NCBI GenBank assembly: GCA_038373885.1
Contig: JAWZYV010010290.1
Span: 333,126 to 397,125 of the forward strand
Origin: Cheiracanthium punctorium
Taxonomy: Eukaryota; Arthropoda; Arachnida; Araneae; Cheiracanthiidae
Length of the DNA: 64,000 bases
Reading direction: 5' to 3'
In this document: piece after piece, positions 44,829 through 56,100 of the stretch
How the letters are laid out: each line of letters begins with the position of its first letter
Position numbering within the stretch: position 1 is the first letter of the stretch
Position numbers and translations under genes: made by a program
Notes under the pieces: generated by a model
Database searches by the model: none
Told to the model about the DNA's origin: nothing
Seen by the model: only the letters and a program-made list of their open reading frames with translations

Positions 44829-45754
44829 GCTAAAAGTATGAAGCGAAAATAGTATGGCGATCGCGCGATAAATGGCGATCGCGCGCTCCCTGCTTTATTT
44901 GCCTTTTCTAAAGCTATCTTCGATGGTAAAGATCCAGTATCAGGCAGAAAACTGAAAAATTAAAGAAATAAAAGATAAATCGCTAACTAAAGAAGGACTT
45001 TATAACTGCCGTCAATGTTGTTAACAAACCACTATGTATTTGTATGGAGAAAAGTTTGAAAAGAATGTGAAACACTTTCATATTTTAAACTAGCAGTCCC
45101 GCACGGCGTTGCCCGTGAACCCCTTAAATTATGCGATTTACAAAATCTGACATGTAAACTGCAACTCCAGATTAGTACTCTAGACCGCAATTGTATAACA
45201 GAATGTGCAGATAATGGTTCCAGAGTTTCAGGTACGTACTTACAAACGCACCACTAAAGACAACTCACTGCCGTGGCCGTCACATATTTCCCCCAGAAAT
45301 ATCGTGTAATTTGCATTAAAATTGCTGGAGTTATTAAATATTTCATCCAATTAAGCAAATTATCTTGTAAAATCCACAATTTTCGATTTAAATTTCTTAA
45401 AATTAGGAAATGTTAGGTCATTAAACGTATTAAATACCATAAAAAGTACCATAAAAAATTTCATGAAAAGGTCCCATTAGGAAAAACGCGCCAAATGACA
45501 GAAAAATCGTCAAACTTGGCGAGTTTTGGCGAAATATCGCCAAAATTGGCGCCAAAAATAAGTCCCCAAAAATTAGGTTTTCGAAGACCTACGACCCATA
45601 GAACCCGAGATTTCCAGAACATTACATATCAATGCAACAAAAAGCAAAATTTAACTATTTAACGCGTAGAATACGAATTTTAAACTATTTTAAACCCCAG
45701 AACAGCGGGTTGCTCCCAAAATTCGTAACACAGGGTAAGAAAATTTCCGTTTTA

Positions 45755-47278
45755 GAACGGTTTTTAATTAATAATTAAAAAAAGTAATTAAAATTTTAAA
45801 ATTCTGATTCTCAGGTGCACATTATCGGCATTCATGGGCTTATATATTCAAATTTTCAGAGTTCTGTGTGCAGTAGATTTGTCTGGAGACCGCACAGACA
45901 GATTTACAAACTTTCATTTTTACTTTCCGAACATGTACCATGTAAGGAAAGTATTGTAATCATGAAAAAATTCGAATTCGAGATTTTGGTGTATTTACAC
46001 GTTTTGAGGTCTTCTGAATTCATTTATGCTATTTTTACGAGATGTATGGTGGAGTGTGAGTGTGTTGGTATGTGTGTTGTGTGTAGTGTGTGGAGTGTAA
46101 CACGATAGCTCCTGAACAGGGCATGCGATTGAGCTCAAATTGGGTATATATGTTATAAACCACCGTCGCAAGACCGCTATTGATTTTGGTGTGTATAGGA
46201 CTTACAGTTTTTCTACAGGGCTACGACAAAGATTTCTTTTACATTATGGCCTATGGAGGAAAATTCTGGAAAGTGCGCTAGCGTTTAAACGGTACATTCG
46301 ATTGAGCTCAAATTGGGTACACATGTTATAAACCACCGTCGCAAGACCTGTATTGATTTTGATGTGTATAGGACTTACAGTTTTTCTACAGGGATAAAAT
46401 AAAGATTTCTTTTACATTATGGCCTATGGGGAGAAATTCTTGAAAGTGCGCTAGCCTTTAAACGGTACATTCGATCGAGCTTCAATTTAGTATATATGTT
46501 TGAATTATTCATCGATTAAAATTTATTTAAATGCTTGGTAATGATCTTAATCGTAAGTGTTCGGAAAGTCGAGTGGAGTCACTCCAGATTTTTATTATTA
46601 CAGAGATAGATAGATTTGGCGTAAACCTGATGAAATTTTCGTGCCATTTCATGCTTCTCAAATGCAAACGATTTGTTTTATAGTAGCATTCGGGCGAAAC
46701 TCGCCAAGCATGGCAACGTAAAAAACAGTTTTTTACTTATGCGGTTACCACTCACTTCAAGCATAAATCTTTTCATGAGGCCAAAGTTCGCCAAACATGA
46801 CGATCTAAAATCGGTTTTTAATTAATAATTTAAAAAGTAATTAAAATTTCAAAATTCTGAGCCTCAGGTGTACATTACCGAAGGAATGGGCTCATATGTT
46901 CGAATTTTCAGAGTTCTGCGTCCAGTAGTTTTTTCTGGACATCGCACGCATGCAGATTTTCAGACATTCATTTTTATTGATATAGATTGGCGCAAAACTG
47001 ACTAAATTTCCGTGCCATTTCATGTTTTCCAATGCATGCGATTTTGTTTCACAGTATCATGCTGGCGAAACTCGCCGAGCATGGCATCCTGAAAACGGTT
47101 TTTAATTAATAATTAAAAAAGTAATTAAAATTTTAAAATTCTGATTCTCAGGTGCACATTATCGGACTCATGGGCTGATATATTCAAATTTTCAGAGTTC
47201 TGCGTGCAGTAGGTTTGTCTGGAGACCGCACACATACAGACAGACAGATTTACAAACATTCATTTTTATTATTATAGA
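45755..47278. repeat. Repeated Helitron 5'-terminal units (three copies)
   Basis: The block 'gtttttaattaataattaa' ... 'attctgattctcaggtgcac' ... 'ttttcagagttctg' ... 'cattcatttttat' occurs at about 45758-45930, 46810-46986 and 47094-47278. The last two end in 'atataga' and 'attataga', each a potential Helitron 5' terminus, and 46612-46986 repeats as 46987-47278 plus. This is a tandem array of 5' ends. Confidence 0.75.
46127..46499. repeat. 173-bp tandem repeat inside Helitron 2
   Basis: 46127-46299 and 46300-46471 share 'gattgagctcaaattgggta', 'aaaccaccgtcgcaagacc', 'ttatggcctatgg' and 'cgtttaaacggtacattc'-type ends. A third, partial copy starts at 46472. The copies are more than 90 percent identical by eye. 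Confidence 0.9.
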
Positions 47279-49616
47279 TACTCACTAAAGTGCTGTATAT
47301 TAAAAGCGTATCATAATCCATGCGCCGTCCCTATTTTTCTTCCTTGTTTTATTAAATTGAAAAGTGTATCATTATTCATGGCCGTGCCGTTTTTTTCTTC
47401 CTTGTTCCACAAAACACTTCTTTGGAATCGAAATCTATAGCTGCTAAAACTGTTTTACAATCTTCGCCAAGAATATTTCAACTATACTTCACCATTTTAA
47501 ATACTGTTCGGAATGAGCATCATAATCGATGAGTGTGCTATATTTGTCTTTCTTGTTGCATAAAACACATCTTGGAATTAATATCTTTATCAAATTTGCC
47601 TACTAAAGCTATTTTACAACCATCGCCAGGCATGGTTCGGTTTTTAAGTTTTTTTTTTTTTTTTTTTCCCGCAAACTTGGCGATCAATTATCAGAAATCG
47701 CAAACCTTGTCAAACTTATTCTCCCCCCCCCCTTCCATGTTATGTGGCACATTTAAAAAGATTTTTTAGACACTTTAAAAATTCTCTTACACCTAGCCGT
47801 TCTCTAAATTAGTGGATACAGTAAAAATACGTTCCAGATTAACAGATAAGCGATAAAGCGTCAAAATAAAGAAGGCGTTTTTAGCTGCCAACAATGAGTT
47901 TTAATAAACCACAATGTTATTTCTATGGCGAAATATTACCAGTTTTGGCGAATTATCGCCAAGTTTGTCGTCAAAAAATAAGTCTCCAAGACTAAACTCA
48001 ATTTGGCAATATCTGCTATACTTCCTGAAAATTTGGCCAAAGCCTTTTAATTTAGAATGCGATTAATTTTTATATTTATGTGAAGTAATTCGAAGTCGGT
48101 TTTCATTTATCTTTTTTTTTTTAAACGCTCTTATTCTAATCAGAATTTAGAACAACACATTTTTTATTATCACTACACACTGTTGCCACATTTGCCACAC
48201 AACATTTACAAACGGATGCAATTTCTAACAAATATTTTTCCAAATAAATCAAAATTTACGGAGCTAAGGCAATCGTCTGCGTTAATAAACCACAATGTTA
48301 TTTCTATGGCGAAAATTTGCACCTTTGCCGTTCCGCCACGCCTAAACCGTTCGACTTTTTCTGATTTTCTCTTTTGATGGCACATCTACGGGCCGAGACC
48401 TTTCTTCAGACACCTCAACCGAGTTTTTACACCCAGCCGTTCTCTCAATTCGGTTGTCGAAAGAAAAACATGTTTCAAAATAATATATAGATAATACGTG
48501 TCCCCATAGAGCTGCCATCGTTGACGACTTTCTGGAGAGGGTCATTCCATTTCAAATCAACCAATAAATTTCAAAAATGTCACCCACCGTCTCGGATTTC
48601 TTTGAAAATTTTTATAAATGTAGCCATTAGTGTTCTAACTAACAATATAAAATTTTACTTTAATATCGCTAATACTTTTTAAGATAAAAATTATTAAAAT
48701 AATGGGGAAGTGACCATAAATGGCGTTTTTGCAAACAATTATTTTAATGGTGCTATTTCAGATAAAAAATCATAACTTTCTTTATTTTCAATATATTAAA
48801 TTGAAATTTATACCAAAATGTTCACAAAGGTTTGGAGATTATAGAAAAAAATAATTTGATAGTCCTGTTTAGAACTGGAGCCCCCCAAAAATTCACAAAC
48901 TTTGTTTTTTTTCAAAAAAATTTCATAAAAACAATAATTTTGCAAAAGCTGTTTCAGAAAATGGTGTAGCTCTTAACAAAGCAAACTATTTTTTTACTTG
49001 CATGTAAATGCATAAAGTAAGATAATTTAAAATAAAAACGGTGGGTATTTGAGTCCTAATAGGTTAATTTAATTAAAAACCAAATATTTTGAAGATTTTT
49101 CTTAAAATGTTATGCTGCATGCAAATGTTATTATAAAATAATTTTTTATTTATTTAATTTAAAAAGGTGCTTATTTTATTTAAAAGTTAATATTGAATTA
49201 GTTATTTTACTTAAAATTTAAATTATTTTAAAATTAAAATTTTTTTAAACAAAATCGGAAATACATATAGTTAACATGCGTCAAAATTTTTCTAGCTTTT
49301 TTTATTGTCAACTACAAATTAATACTTTAGTTAGAAAACAAACATTTTTCTTTAAAAAAATAGCTGTATGCAATTAAATGTGTAAAAAAGGATTTATTTA
49401 ATTAATACTTTAATTTAAAAAATTTAGACAAAATTTGAACATTAATTAGAAAATGTGTGCTGAAGATTTTTTGAACATTTCTTTGACTCACTGACTACAA
49501 ATTAAATAAGAAACATACTAACTTGCTTTAGCATAAAATGAAAATATTAATTATTATGACTGATTGTGACACTTATGTTCAGTATTTTACCAGAAAAAAA
49601 AAGTAGTTCCGTTCCT

Positions 49617-50740
49617 TCAATCAATCAATTTCAATGGAGATTCACCTGTGTTTTGTAATGATACATTAACATCGTCTAAAGCTTCTTGTTTTGAAATTGA
49701 CAATTTCAAATCTGTGACAGTTTCATCACTGCCAGTTGATACTTTGTCACTGGTATCACTGCCAGTTGATACTTTATCATCAAGCTCAGAAATAAGTTTG
49801 TTTACCTTCTTCCTACAAAAACTACATTTTTTTTTGTCCAGAAATCGATTTTTCACAGTTTGGCAATTTGTTAATTACCTCAGATAAATTTGAATTAATG
49901 GTTCTCAAACATTTTTTTCTTTTTCTTTTATGGCACTTCAATGGGTCAAAACATGATGTTTGAAGTATTTCAAATTTATTCAAATAAAATAATTTTTGAT
50001 GTTCACAAATATTAAGTAAAAGCTCCGACTGTACATTACTTCTCAAACTTATTAAGTTCAAGTCTGAAGGCTTAATAATGCAGTACTTGATAGAGATGAG
50101 ACGGGCTCAGCCCGAACTGGGCTTGGGCTCTGTAATTCCCAATTGCGTTCGGGCTCGGGCTCGTGAAAAATTTCTCCTGTATTGAACATACTCCTTGAAA
50201 CAGATTTTAAAAAGTGATTCATGAGGAAAATAAAAGTACTTATAAAAAAAAATTAGCGGCACGGGCGCCTAGAAGGTGCGTGAAGTTCTTTAGGTATTTC
50301 AGAAAGGCGGCTTATATATTGCTTAGTTAATCATCAGATCGGACATTATTTGATAAACATGGATATAAAGAATTAGAAAGTGCATTGAGAGTTTGCAACT
50401 ATATTTGTCGTTAATTTGCACAAACAGCAAAATTTATTGTATTCTATCAATGATGTAATTGAATTTTTTTTAATCTTTAGTTGAAATTTCGGGCTCGGGT
50501 TCCGACTTAAATAATATTGCTCGGGCTCGGATTAAAAGTTCTCGGGCTTCAAAAAATGAGCCCGAACTCATCTCTAGTACTTGATGCAGTTTCTACTTGA
50601 GCATAAGTCTTTTTATGGCATTCAGTTCCATTTCTCTTAGCCAATACTAGAACACGCCTGGGAATGTTCTGCTGCCATATTAAATGTAACTGATATTCAG
50701 TAGTAGCACAAAATAAAAAAACATTCCAATTTACTTTCAA
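49617..50740 (-). pseudogene. N-terminal remnant of the long-TIR element's protein
   Basis: Reading right to left, a start at 50740 gives 'MKVNWNVFLFCATTEYQLHL', then 'AKRNGTECHKKTYAQVETAS', where the hAT MITE (50091-50576) breaks the frame. Fragments 50061-49822 ('CFDPLKCHKRKRKK') and 49856-49617 follow, with 'CSFCRKKVNKL', a duplicated 'DKVSTGSD' and 'VNVSLQNTGESPLK'. The last motif matches 'LNDSLQCLGESPL' in the remnant at 4309-4022, linking the two elements. The catalytic half is absent, so this copy could move only with help. Confidence 0.55.
50091..50576. mobile_element. hAT MITE, 486 bp, nested
   Basis: The ends 'tagagatgagacgggctc' and 'gagcccgaactcatctcta' are inverted repeats, and both flanks are gtacttga (50083-50090 and 50577-50584), a perfect 8-bp duplication. 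'cgggctcggg' motifs cluster near both ends. It lies in the protein remnant of the long-TIR transposon. Confidence 0.94.
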
Positions 50741-53301
50741 TTAGATTTTTAAAAAAATGAGCTTACATATCAAGCTGAATAATTTAGCTTTATAGTGCGT
50801 TCGCCGATTCAAGAGAACAAAACTAAACAATTGCACGTGTAAACTGGCGTTGAGTAAACACCTGGCATTTTGATAAAGTGCCAAACACAGTGTGAATTTC
50901 TGCTTTCTTCCATTTACGCTGCTTGGAATTAAGAAAGGTTCAATTCGCCTAACTAGGTATTGGTGCCAAAAAATGCAATTCTTTGGTAACCCGTTTGTTT
51001 ACTTTCGTTCTCTCATTTCCGCGAACAGACTATAGATTATTGGTTTAACTCTTTAAAATAACTTCAACAATCCCAGAGAACATCAAAAACAATTCCAAAT
51101 TACTCAAACAACATTTTCACTTAACCAAAGAAAGGCAAAACTGATTCCAATTCCCTTAGAAGTATCTGACCAAGAAAGAGATATTCACAACAAGAGGGTG
51201 ACTCATTGGAAGAGGGAATGGACCCACCCCTTTACTATCCTACACTACTCAGTATCTCCCCCTGCATCTTCTCATATTACACCAGCTCCTTACCACACAA
51301 CAAACAGAAAGCATGGGATCTGATCTAGTTACAGTCCAAAAGCCTGTTGACTGAAAAGAGACTACTGTCATAGTTCTTTTAAACTGATGTAAAAAGAAAC
51401 AAAATTATGATAAAAAACAAAACAGTTTTTAAAATTGTTTTAATTAAAAATTAATATAAATTGAATTTATAAATAAATAATTGTTTTTATATATAAACAA
51501 TGCCATACAGATATGCCTTCTTCATGCCCCAGGCAATTTACCCCCCCCCCCAAAAAAAAAAGAAAAATACATTACAAAATTAGCTGAGACAACATTTAAA
51601 TTGAAATTTTTCCGACCGTACAGCACATAAATTTAACTATTCTTTTTTCTACATGTTTCATTACTGTTAGAATAACTTTGAATCTCTAAATTAGGATAAC
51701 TTAATTGCATAAAAATAACTTTAAAAGTTACATCATTTCTGAAACTAAAAAAACAGCCTGTTCTGACTTTCTCTCCTACTCCCATTTTTTTATTATTTGT
51801 TATTGACACACTCTCTCTTTTTCCGTTTTGCTTAAACTGATTTAAAAAATACCGATTTAAACATTAATAAACTATTTTAACTTTATTTCCAATGACCCAT
51901 TAAAAAATTTTCAATTAAAAATAAATAAATATCATTTTTACCCGACAGGTGAGGAGATTCCTATTATAAGCAAAGCATTGTCTACATTAAAAAAATAAAA
52001 TTAACAGTTATATTACTCCGCTAAAATAAGTCAGAATGAGTGTAATTTAACTTGTAGTTGACAATAAAAAAAAGAAAAGCTTCCAAGTTTTGACGCAAGT
52101 TTACTATATGTATATTCCGATTTTGTTTAAAATGTTTTATATTTTAAAAATAAAAAAATTAAATTTTAAATAAAATAACTAACTCATTATTAACTTTTAA
52201 ATAAAATAAGCACCTTTTTAAATTAAATAAAAAATTATTTTATAATAACATTTGCATGCAGCATAACATTTTAAGAAAAATCTTCAAAATATTTGGTTTT
52301 TAATTAAATTAACCTATTAGGACTCAAATACCCACCGTTTTTATTTTAAATTATCTTACTTTATGCATTTACATGTAAGTAAAAAAATAGTTTGCTTTGT
52401 TAAGAGCTACACCATTTTCTGAAACAGCTTTTGCAAAATTATTGTTTTTATGAAATTTTTTTGAAAAAAACAAAGTTTATGAATTTTTGGGGGGTTCCAG
52501 TTCTAAACAGGACTATCAAATTATTTTTTTCTATAATTTCCAAACCTTTGTGAACATTTTGGTATAAATTTCAATTTAATATATTGAAAATAAAGAAAGT
52601 TATGATTTTTTATCTGAAAAAGCACCATTAAAATAATTGTTTGCAAAAACGCCATTTATTTTCACTTTCCCTTTATTTTAATAATTTTTATCTTAAAAAG
52701 TATTAGAGATATTGAAGTAAAATTTTATATTGTTAGTTAGAACACTAATGGCTACATTTATAAAAATTTTCAAAGAAATCCGAGACGGTGGGTGACATGG
52801 CCTGGTTGATTTGAAATGGAATGACCCGAGAATGAGCGTATTATGCGTATGGAGTGGCCGGCTTACTCGCCGAACTTTAGTCCAATTAAAAATCTTTGGA
52901 ATGTCCTCCGTCGTGCTGTATGTAGACGTTTCCCACATCCAATCTCTGAGATTTAGAAACTGCCCCTACAGGAGGAATGGCGATTACTGGACTCTTCATG
53001 GTTGATCACCTCGTTACAAGCATTATCGCACGCTGTACACTTTGTATAAAAGTGAGGGGTGCTCACATACCTTATTAATGTCGGTTTTTGTTGTTTGTTT
53101 TCCATTTTGTTAATGACACAAACATGACGTAATTTTATAATTTATGAAAATTACTTTTGTTTTCTGCGTGTAATTCTTTGTTTTGTTTCATGAATAAACA
53201 TAGAGCTACTTACTTTCAGCATTTCATGTCAATCAAATCAGTACTTGTCCATTTTTTCACATTTTACCGCTCCGTGCTTAACTTTTGAAAATGAGTGTAT
53301 A

Positions 53302-54195
53302 AATATGATCCACGAACAGCTTAGAGAGATTGCTGAAAACATTTGTGATTGTTGGGGCCAAAATCGATTAGTATAAGTGAGCCCGAACAAGCTGTTTGGT
53401 TGTAATGTGCCAACTCCTTAAAAATGATCTTATTGATCTCCAGCAGAATAAGAAACTAAAAGGTAATTTAAAAAAAATTGACTACTATGAAAAATTTTAG
53501 ATTTTAGCTGCCGAATATATTGAGGGTTTAGTAATACGTTCTAAAAATACTTTGAGCTATTTTAGTTCAGCTCGAATAAATGGGATACAATTTTGCGATT
53601 GAATTAATCGAAAATAAAAGCTTGTCTTGCGTGACAAGAGAATCTTGAACATCTTCTGCGAAACACAGTTACCGTAGAACCGTGCGGAAGCTTGTTTTTT
53701 TTTTTTTTTTGAAAAAGCCGATAATTATAGACTGTCCCCTTCTAAAACTGAATTACATAAAAAAAGCTATGGTAGATTTTCTTTTTAACTTTACTCGTAT
53801 AAAATGTTTTTAAGATTTATATTTAATGAAAGAACTATACTTGGCGAGTTTATTATGTTAACATGGTTTAAAATTGAATAACTATATGTACACACCGCAA
53901 CAAACATCAGGAAGGATACACCTAAGCATATCGGAATAAGAACGTGGGTCGCATGCGTTGTCTGCACCAATTAATAATCACATAAAATTCTCATTGAAGT
54001 AACCGTCAACATTTCGACTTAAGTTCGAAAAAAACACATTGATCTCTCAAAAAAAACCTTTTTACTACAATTTACAGTTTGTAAATCCTTTTTATTTTAA
54101 TGATGCAGTAATCTGAGCATAAGCTCATTGTTTATGAAACGCATTTAAGAAATTTGACTGATGCTTCATTAATCCTTTTAAAGCGATTATATTCC
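53302..54195. other. AT-rich non-coding DNA
   Basis: No gene was recognised. 'agactgtccccttctaaaac' at 53731 is weakly like the terminus of the 20081-21338 element. Confidence 0.35.
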
Positions 54196-54203
54196 CAGTT
54201 CTA

Positions 54204-54756
54204 ATCCTATCGGATTCTCAAACCGCCATTTTGGCCATTGTGAACTTTGACCAAGCACCTACTTCGAAAGTCGTTAAGGACTGTCGACTCCATCTGTAGG
54301 ACTTGCTGAGGTTTAAGAAAATAGTGTTCCAGTGGATTCCATCCCACTGCGGGATACGTGGTAACGGGATGGCGGATAAACTAGCAAAAAAATCCACCAA
54401 CGTTATTCAAGCTCAGTTGACTACAAATCAGCTGTACCTTTTATAAATATGAAATTTAAACATCTATAAAGGTTGGAGATGGAAGATTTGGCTAAAGGTA
54501 AACCCTGGCACCTCTCCATCATCCATTTACCTGAATGCCCAAGAGATCACGTGGTTGCAGCTTTTAGACTAGAAACGGGCATGACTGCCTCGCTGCTTAT
54601 CTTCACCGAATCAATGTCATGAGTAGCCCCTTGTGTCCTCTCTGCAGCGATGCCGAGCTGATGGTTACTGAACATCTTCTGAAGTGCCCTGCGCTTCATG
54701 CCTCCTCTATAACCTTTCGTTACTGGGAAGCTAAAGACCTTTTGTCTGCGCTTTAA
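54204..54756 (+). pseudogene. LINE remnant: RNase H domain and C-terminus
   Basis: The frame reads 'ILSDSQTAILAIVNFDQ', an in-frame stop near residue 32, then 'FQWIPSHCGIRGNGMADKL', the RNase H signature with the catalytic D and H of non-LTR retrotransposons of the I/Jockey/LOA group. After frameshifts it continues 'FRLETG', 'LHRINVMSSPLCPLCSDAEL' and 'EHLLKCPALHASS', the Cys/His C-terminal motif, ending at 54756. The reverse transcriptase and everything upstream are missing, which is usual 5' truncation. A non-coding tail to about 54846 ends 'ttaaaaaaag'. Confidence 0.85.
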
Positions 54757-54869
54757 TACTGTGTTTTTGTTTATGTACCTTTTGTGTTTTTAGTGTTGGC
54801 CAAGGATAATGTCTTTTGTGCCTGCTGCATTAGAAATTAAAAAAAGTGATTATATTAAGAGGGCATGAG

Positions 54870-55085
54870 CCGATCAATGGCCGAGTGGATAAGACACTAA
54901 ACATTGATGGATAGATGAAGTGTGAAAGCCTAGGGTTCTGGTTTACCATGTGGCACTGCCGATCTTTATCCAGAGTTTTGGCAGTTTTCTCCAGATGTAA
55001 CGTGTATACGAGTTAGAACCCTAAAAGGTCCTCTGCTCAACGCATCCCCCCCTTTTTTAGTCCTAGTATGCTATGCCTTAACAAA
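54870..55085 (+). mobile_element. tRNA-derived SINE next to the LINE remnant
   Basis: The head has A box 'tggccgagtggataag' and B box-like 'ctagggttctggt'. The body 'ttttctccagatgtaacgtg' and 'gttagaaccctaaaaggtcc' matches the reference copy at 30747-30983. It starts about 24 bp after the A-rich end of the LINE remnant. No exact target duplication was found. Confidence 0.82.
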
Positions 55086-55255
55086 ACATCCAGCAGGTGT
55101 ATGAAGACGAGGTTTGCAACCTTACATTCCTGTGCAAATCCGATTCATCCAGTTGTAACCTACCTCCTAAAACTTTGTAATTCTATTGCTGGGATTCCTT
55201 GTATAGTAAATAATAGCAGTCTTTATGTTTGGCATTTAGCGAAAGGCGTTGGGTA

Positions 55256-55375
55256 GTGCCCTTTTTCCTTTAATGCCGATGCACCCTGCCCTTTTTTTTT
55301 TCTTTAGTACTGATGCACTTTGCCCTTTTTTTCTTTAGTACTGGTGTGTCGTGCCCTTTTCTCTTAAATACCGAT
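55256..55375. repeat. Minisatellite, about 33-bp unit, four copies
   Basis: The unit 'tgccctttttttctttagta' + 'ctgatgcact' occurs four times with small changes and variable T-run length. Confidence 0.8.
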
Positions 55376-55883
55376 GCTCTCCATTCTTTATCGATTGAAA
55401 AAAATACGCTTTGTATCTTTTTCAAACATTTGCTTAATCAAATAAAAAACAAATAATAAAGCTTAAAAAAATGTAATGTTCTTTTTGTAGGAAGAAACTT
55501 GGTTTTTTAATGTGGAGTAAGCTCCACGTTTTGATATAAAATATACTTAGAATGAGTCGTTTGTTCTCTAGTTCTATGCATACTATATAATGCAAGGGAA
55601 AATAGCTAATAGGAGATAAGGAAAGTTGGCTCATTGAAACTATAACAACAATGGTTCAAAATATTCACAGCTAGTAGAATCTAAAAAAGATTGCAGTACT
55701 TTAAGAAGGAAGGAATCCTAAGGTAAAAGACACGTTTGCCAAGAATACTATCAACGAGACTTTAAAACAGAAGAAATAGATTGTTGCATTAAAAAATCAT
55801 TCATGTGATCTAAAAGAAGTCTGAAAATTTTATCCAATTTGCCTCCCCCCCCCCCAAACACTTTTTACTGTCCGTGTAATATC
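55376..55883. other. AT-rich non-coding DNA
   Basis: Nothing was recognised. Confidence 0.4.
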
Positions 55884-56100
55884 AGGGGTCGATGCAGGCG
55901 AAATTCGGGTCCGTTTTACGGCTTCACGAAATTACAATCGATTGAAAACCTTTTATTGGCATTTTACCTTATGGTATTTTAATTTGTTTCATAAATTAAA
56001 GAAAAAAGTGATTTTCAGAAAAATTTCTATGAAAATTTGCAAAAATAGACAGTTTTCACAAATATAGGAGCCTGGAAAAATTTCCTGGATCGACCCCCTG
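55884..56100. mobile_element. MITE, copy 2 of the 21511-21897 family
   Basis: The ends 'caggggtcgatgcagg' and 'cctggatcgaccccctg' are inverted repeats. The interior 'cgggtccgttttacgg' and 'cgaaattacaatcgattg' matches copy 1, but only one minisatellite unit is present. The flanking duplication is not clear. Confidence 0.75.

Larger units (their letters stand above)
45090..47278 (-). mobile_element. Helitron 2, nested inside Helitron 1
   Basis: On the minus strand it starts TCTATAATAATAAAAATGAA (47278 leftward) and ends with hairpin 'cacgggcaacgccgtg', 'cgggactg', CTAG (45093-45090). The flanking bases are A at 45089 and T at 47279, again an A^T target. It is 2189 bp with no intact ORF. The inside has two kinds of repeats: a 173-bp tandem pair and three copies of the 5'-terminal region. 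Confidence 0.85.
44357..48491 (-). mobile_element. Helitron 1, inserted in the Tc1 transposase
   Basis: On the minus strand the 5' end is TCTATATATTATTTTGAAAC (48491 leftward). The 3' end is a hairpin 'ccgtcgaattcgacgg', 7 nt, then CTAG at 44360-44357. These are the TC start and hairpin-CTRR end of Helitrons. The host bases are A (44356) and T (48492), the expected A^T target with no duplication, and the Tc1 frame continues across. It is 4135 bp in total, about 1.95 kb without the nested second Helitron. Confidence 0.88.
48539..52827. mobile_element. 4.3-kb DNA transposon with about 785-bp TIRs
   Basis: The left arm (48539 to about 49322) begins 'gggtcattccatttcaaatc' and is the near-exact reverse complement of about 52045-52827. 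The flanks are gaga on both sides (48535-48538, 52828-52831), suggesting a 4-bp target duplication. The element splits the Tc1 transposase 47 bp after the Helitron. The interior carries the remnant of a transposase-like protein on the minus strand and a nested hAT MITE. The superfamily is not assigned. The terminus is related to that of the element ending at 5481. Confidence 0.9.
43365..53078 (+). pseudogene. Tc1-like transposase, interrupted and dead
   Basis: It starts at ATG 43365 with 'MASRRRMEDSEHW'. The helix-turn-helix part 'FFGVHRSVI' lies near 43455-43480, then 'TSQTVIRRPAVGR' and 'VAAAIGK'. After an inserted fragment it resumes with 'RLKWCRQHVYWTVPDWG' and 'SRFTLQPDDKRLRVWREQG'. The second catalytic Asp region 'FVLMD' is cut by the Helitron, resumes as 'NTCPHRAAIVDDFLE', is cut again by the long-TIR element, then resumes as 'MEWPAYSPNFSPIKNLWNVL'. 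The third catalytic position, normally E in 'PIENLW', is K. It ends 'VRGAHIPY' with stop at 53078. Frameshifts and internal stops confirm it is not functional. Confidence 0.9.
43083..53301 (+). mobile_element. Tc1-like transposon split by multiple nested insertions
   Basis: The left end 'tactcacttccaaaagtcaa' at 43085 and the right end 'ttaacttttgaaaatgagtg' + 'ta' at 53299 are inverted repeats (both with 'gcacgg'/'ccgtgc' inside), flanked by TA at 43083-43084 and 53300-53301. Removing the Helitron (44357-48491) and the long-TIR element (48539-52827 plus one duplication) leaves about 1.79 kb; about 280 bp of that is a further inserted fragment. The remaining 1.5 kb is the normal size for Tc1 elements. 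Confidence 0.88.

Noticed and set aside
53731..53760. Possible second end of the TTAA element family
   Set aside because: Only about 12 bases resemble the terminus ('actgtcccctt'), with no partner end nearby.
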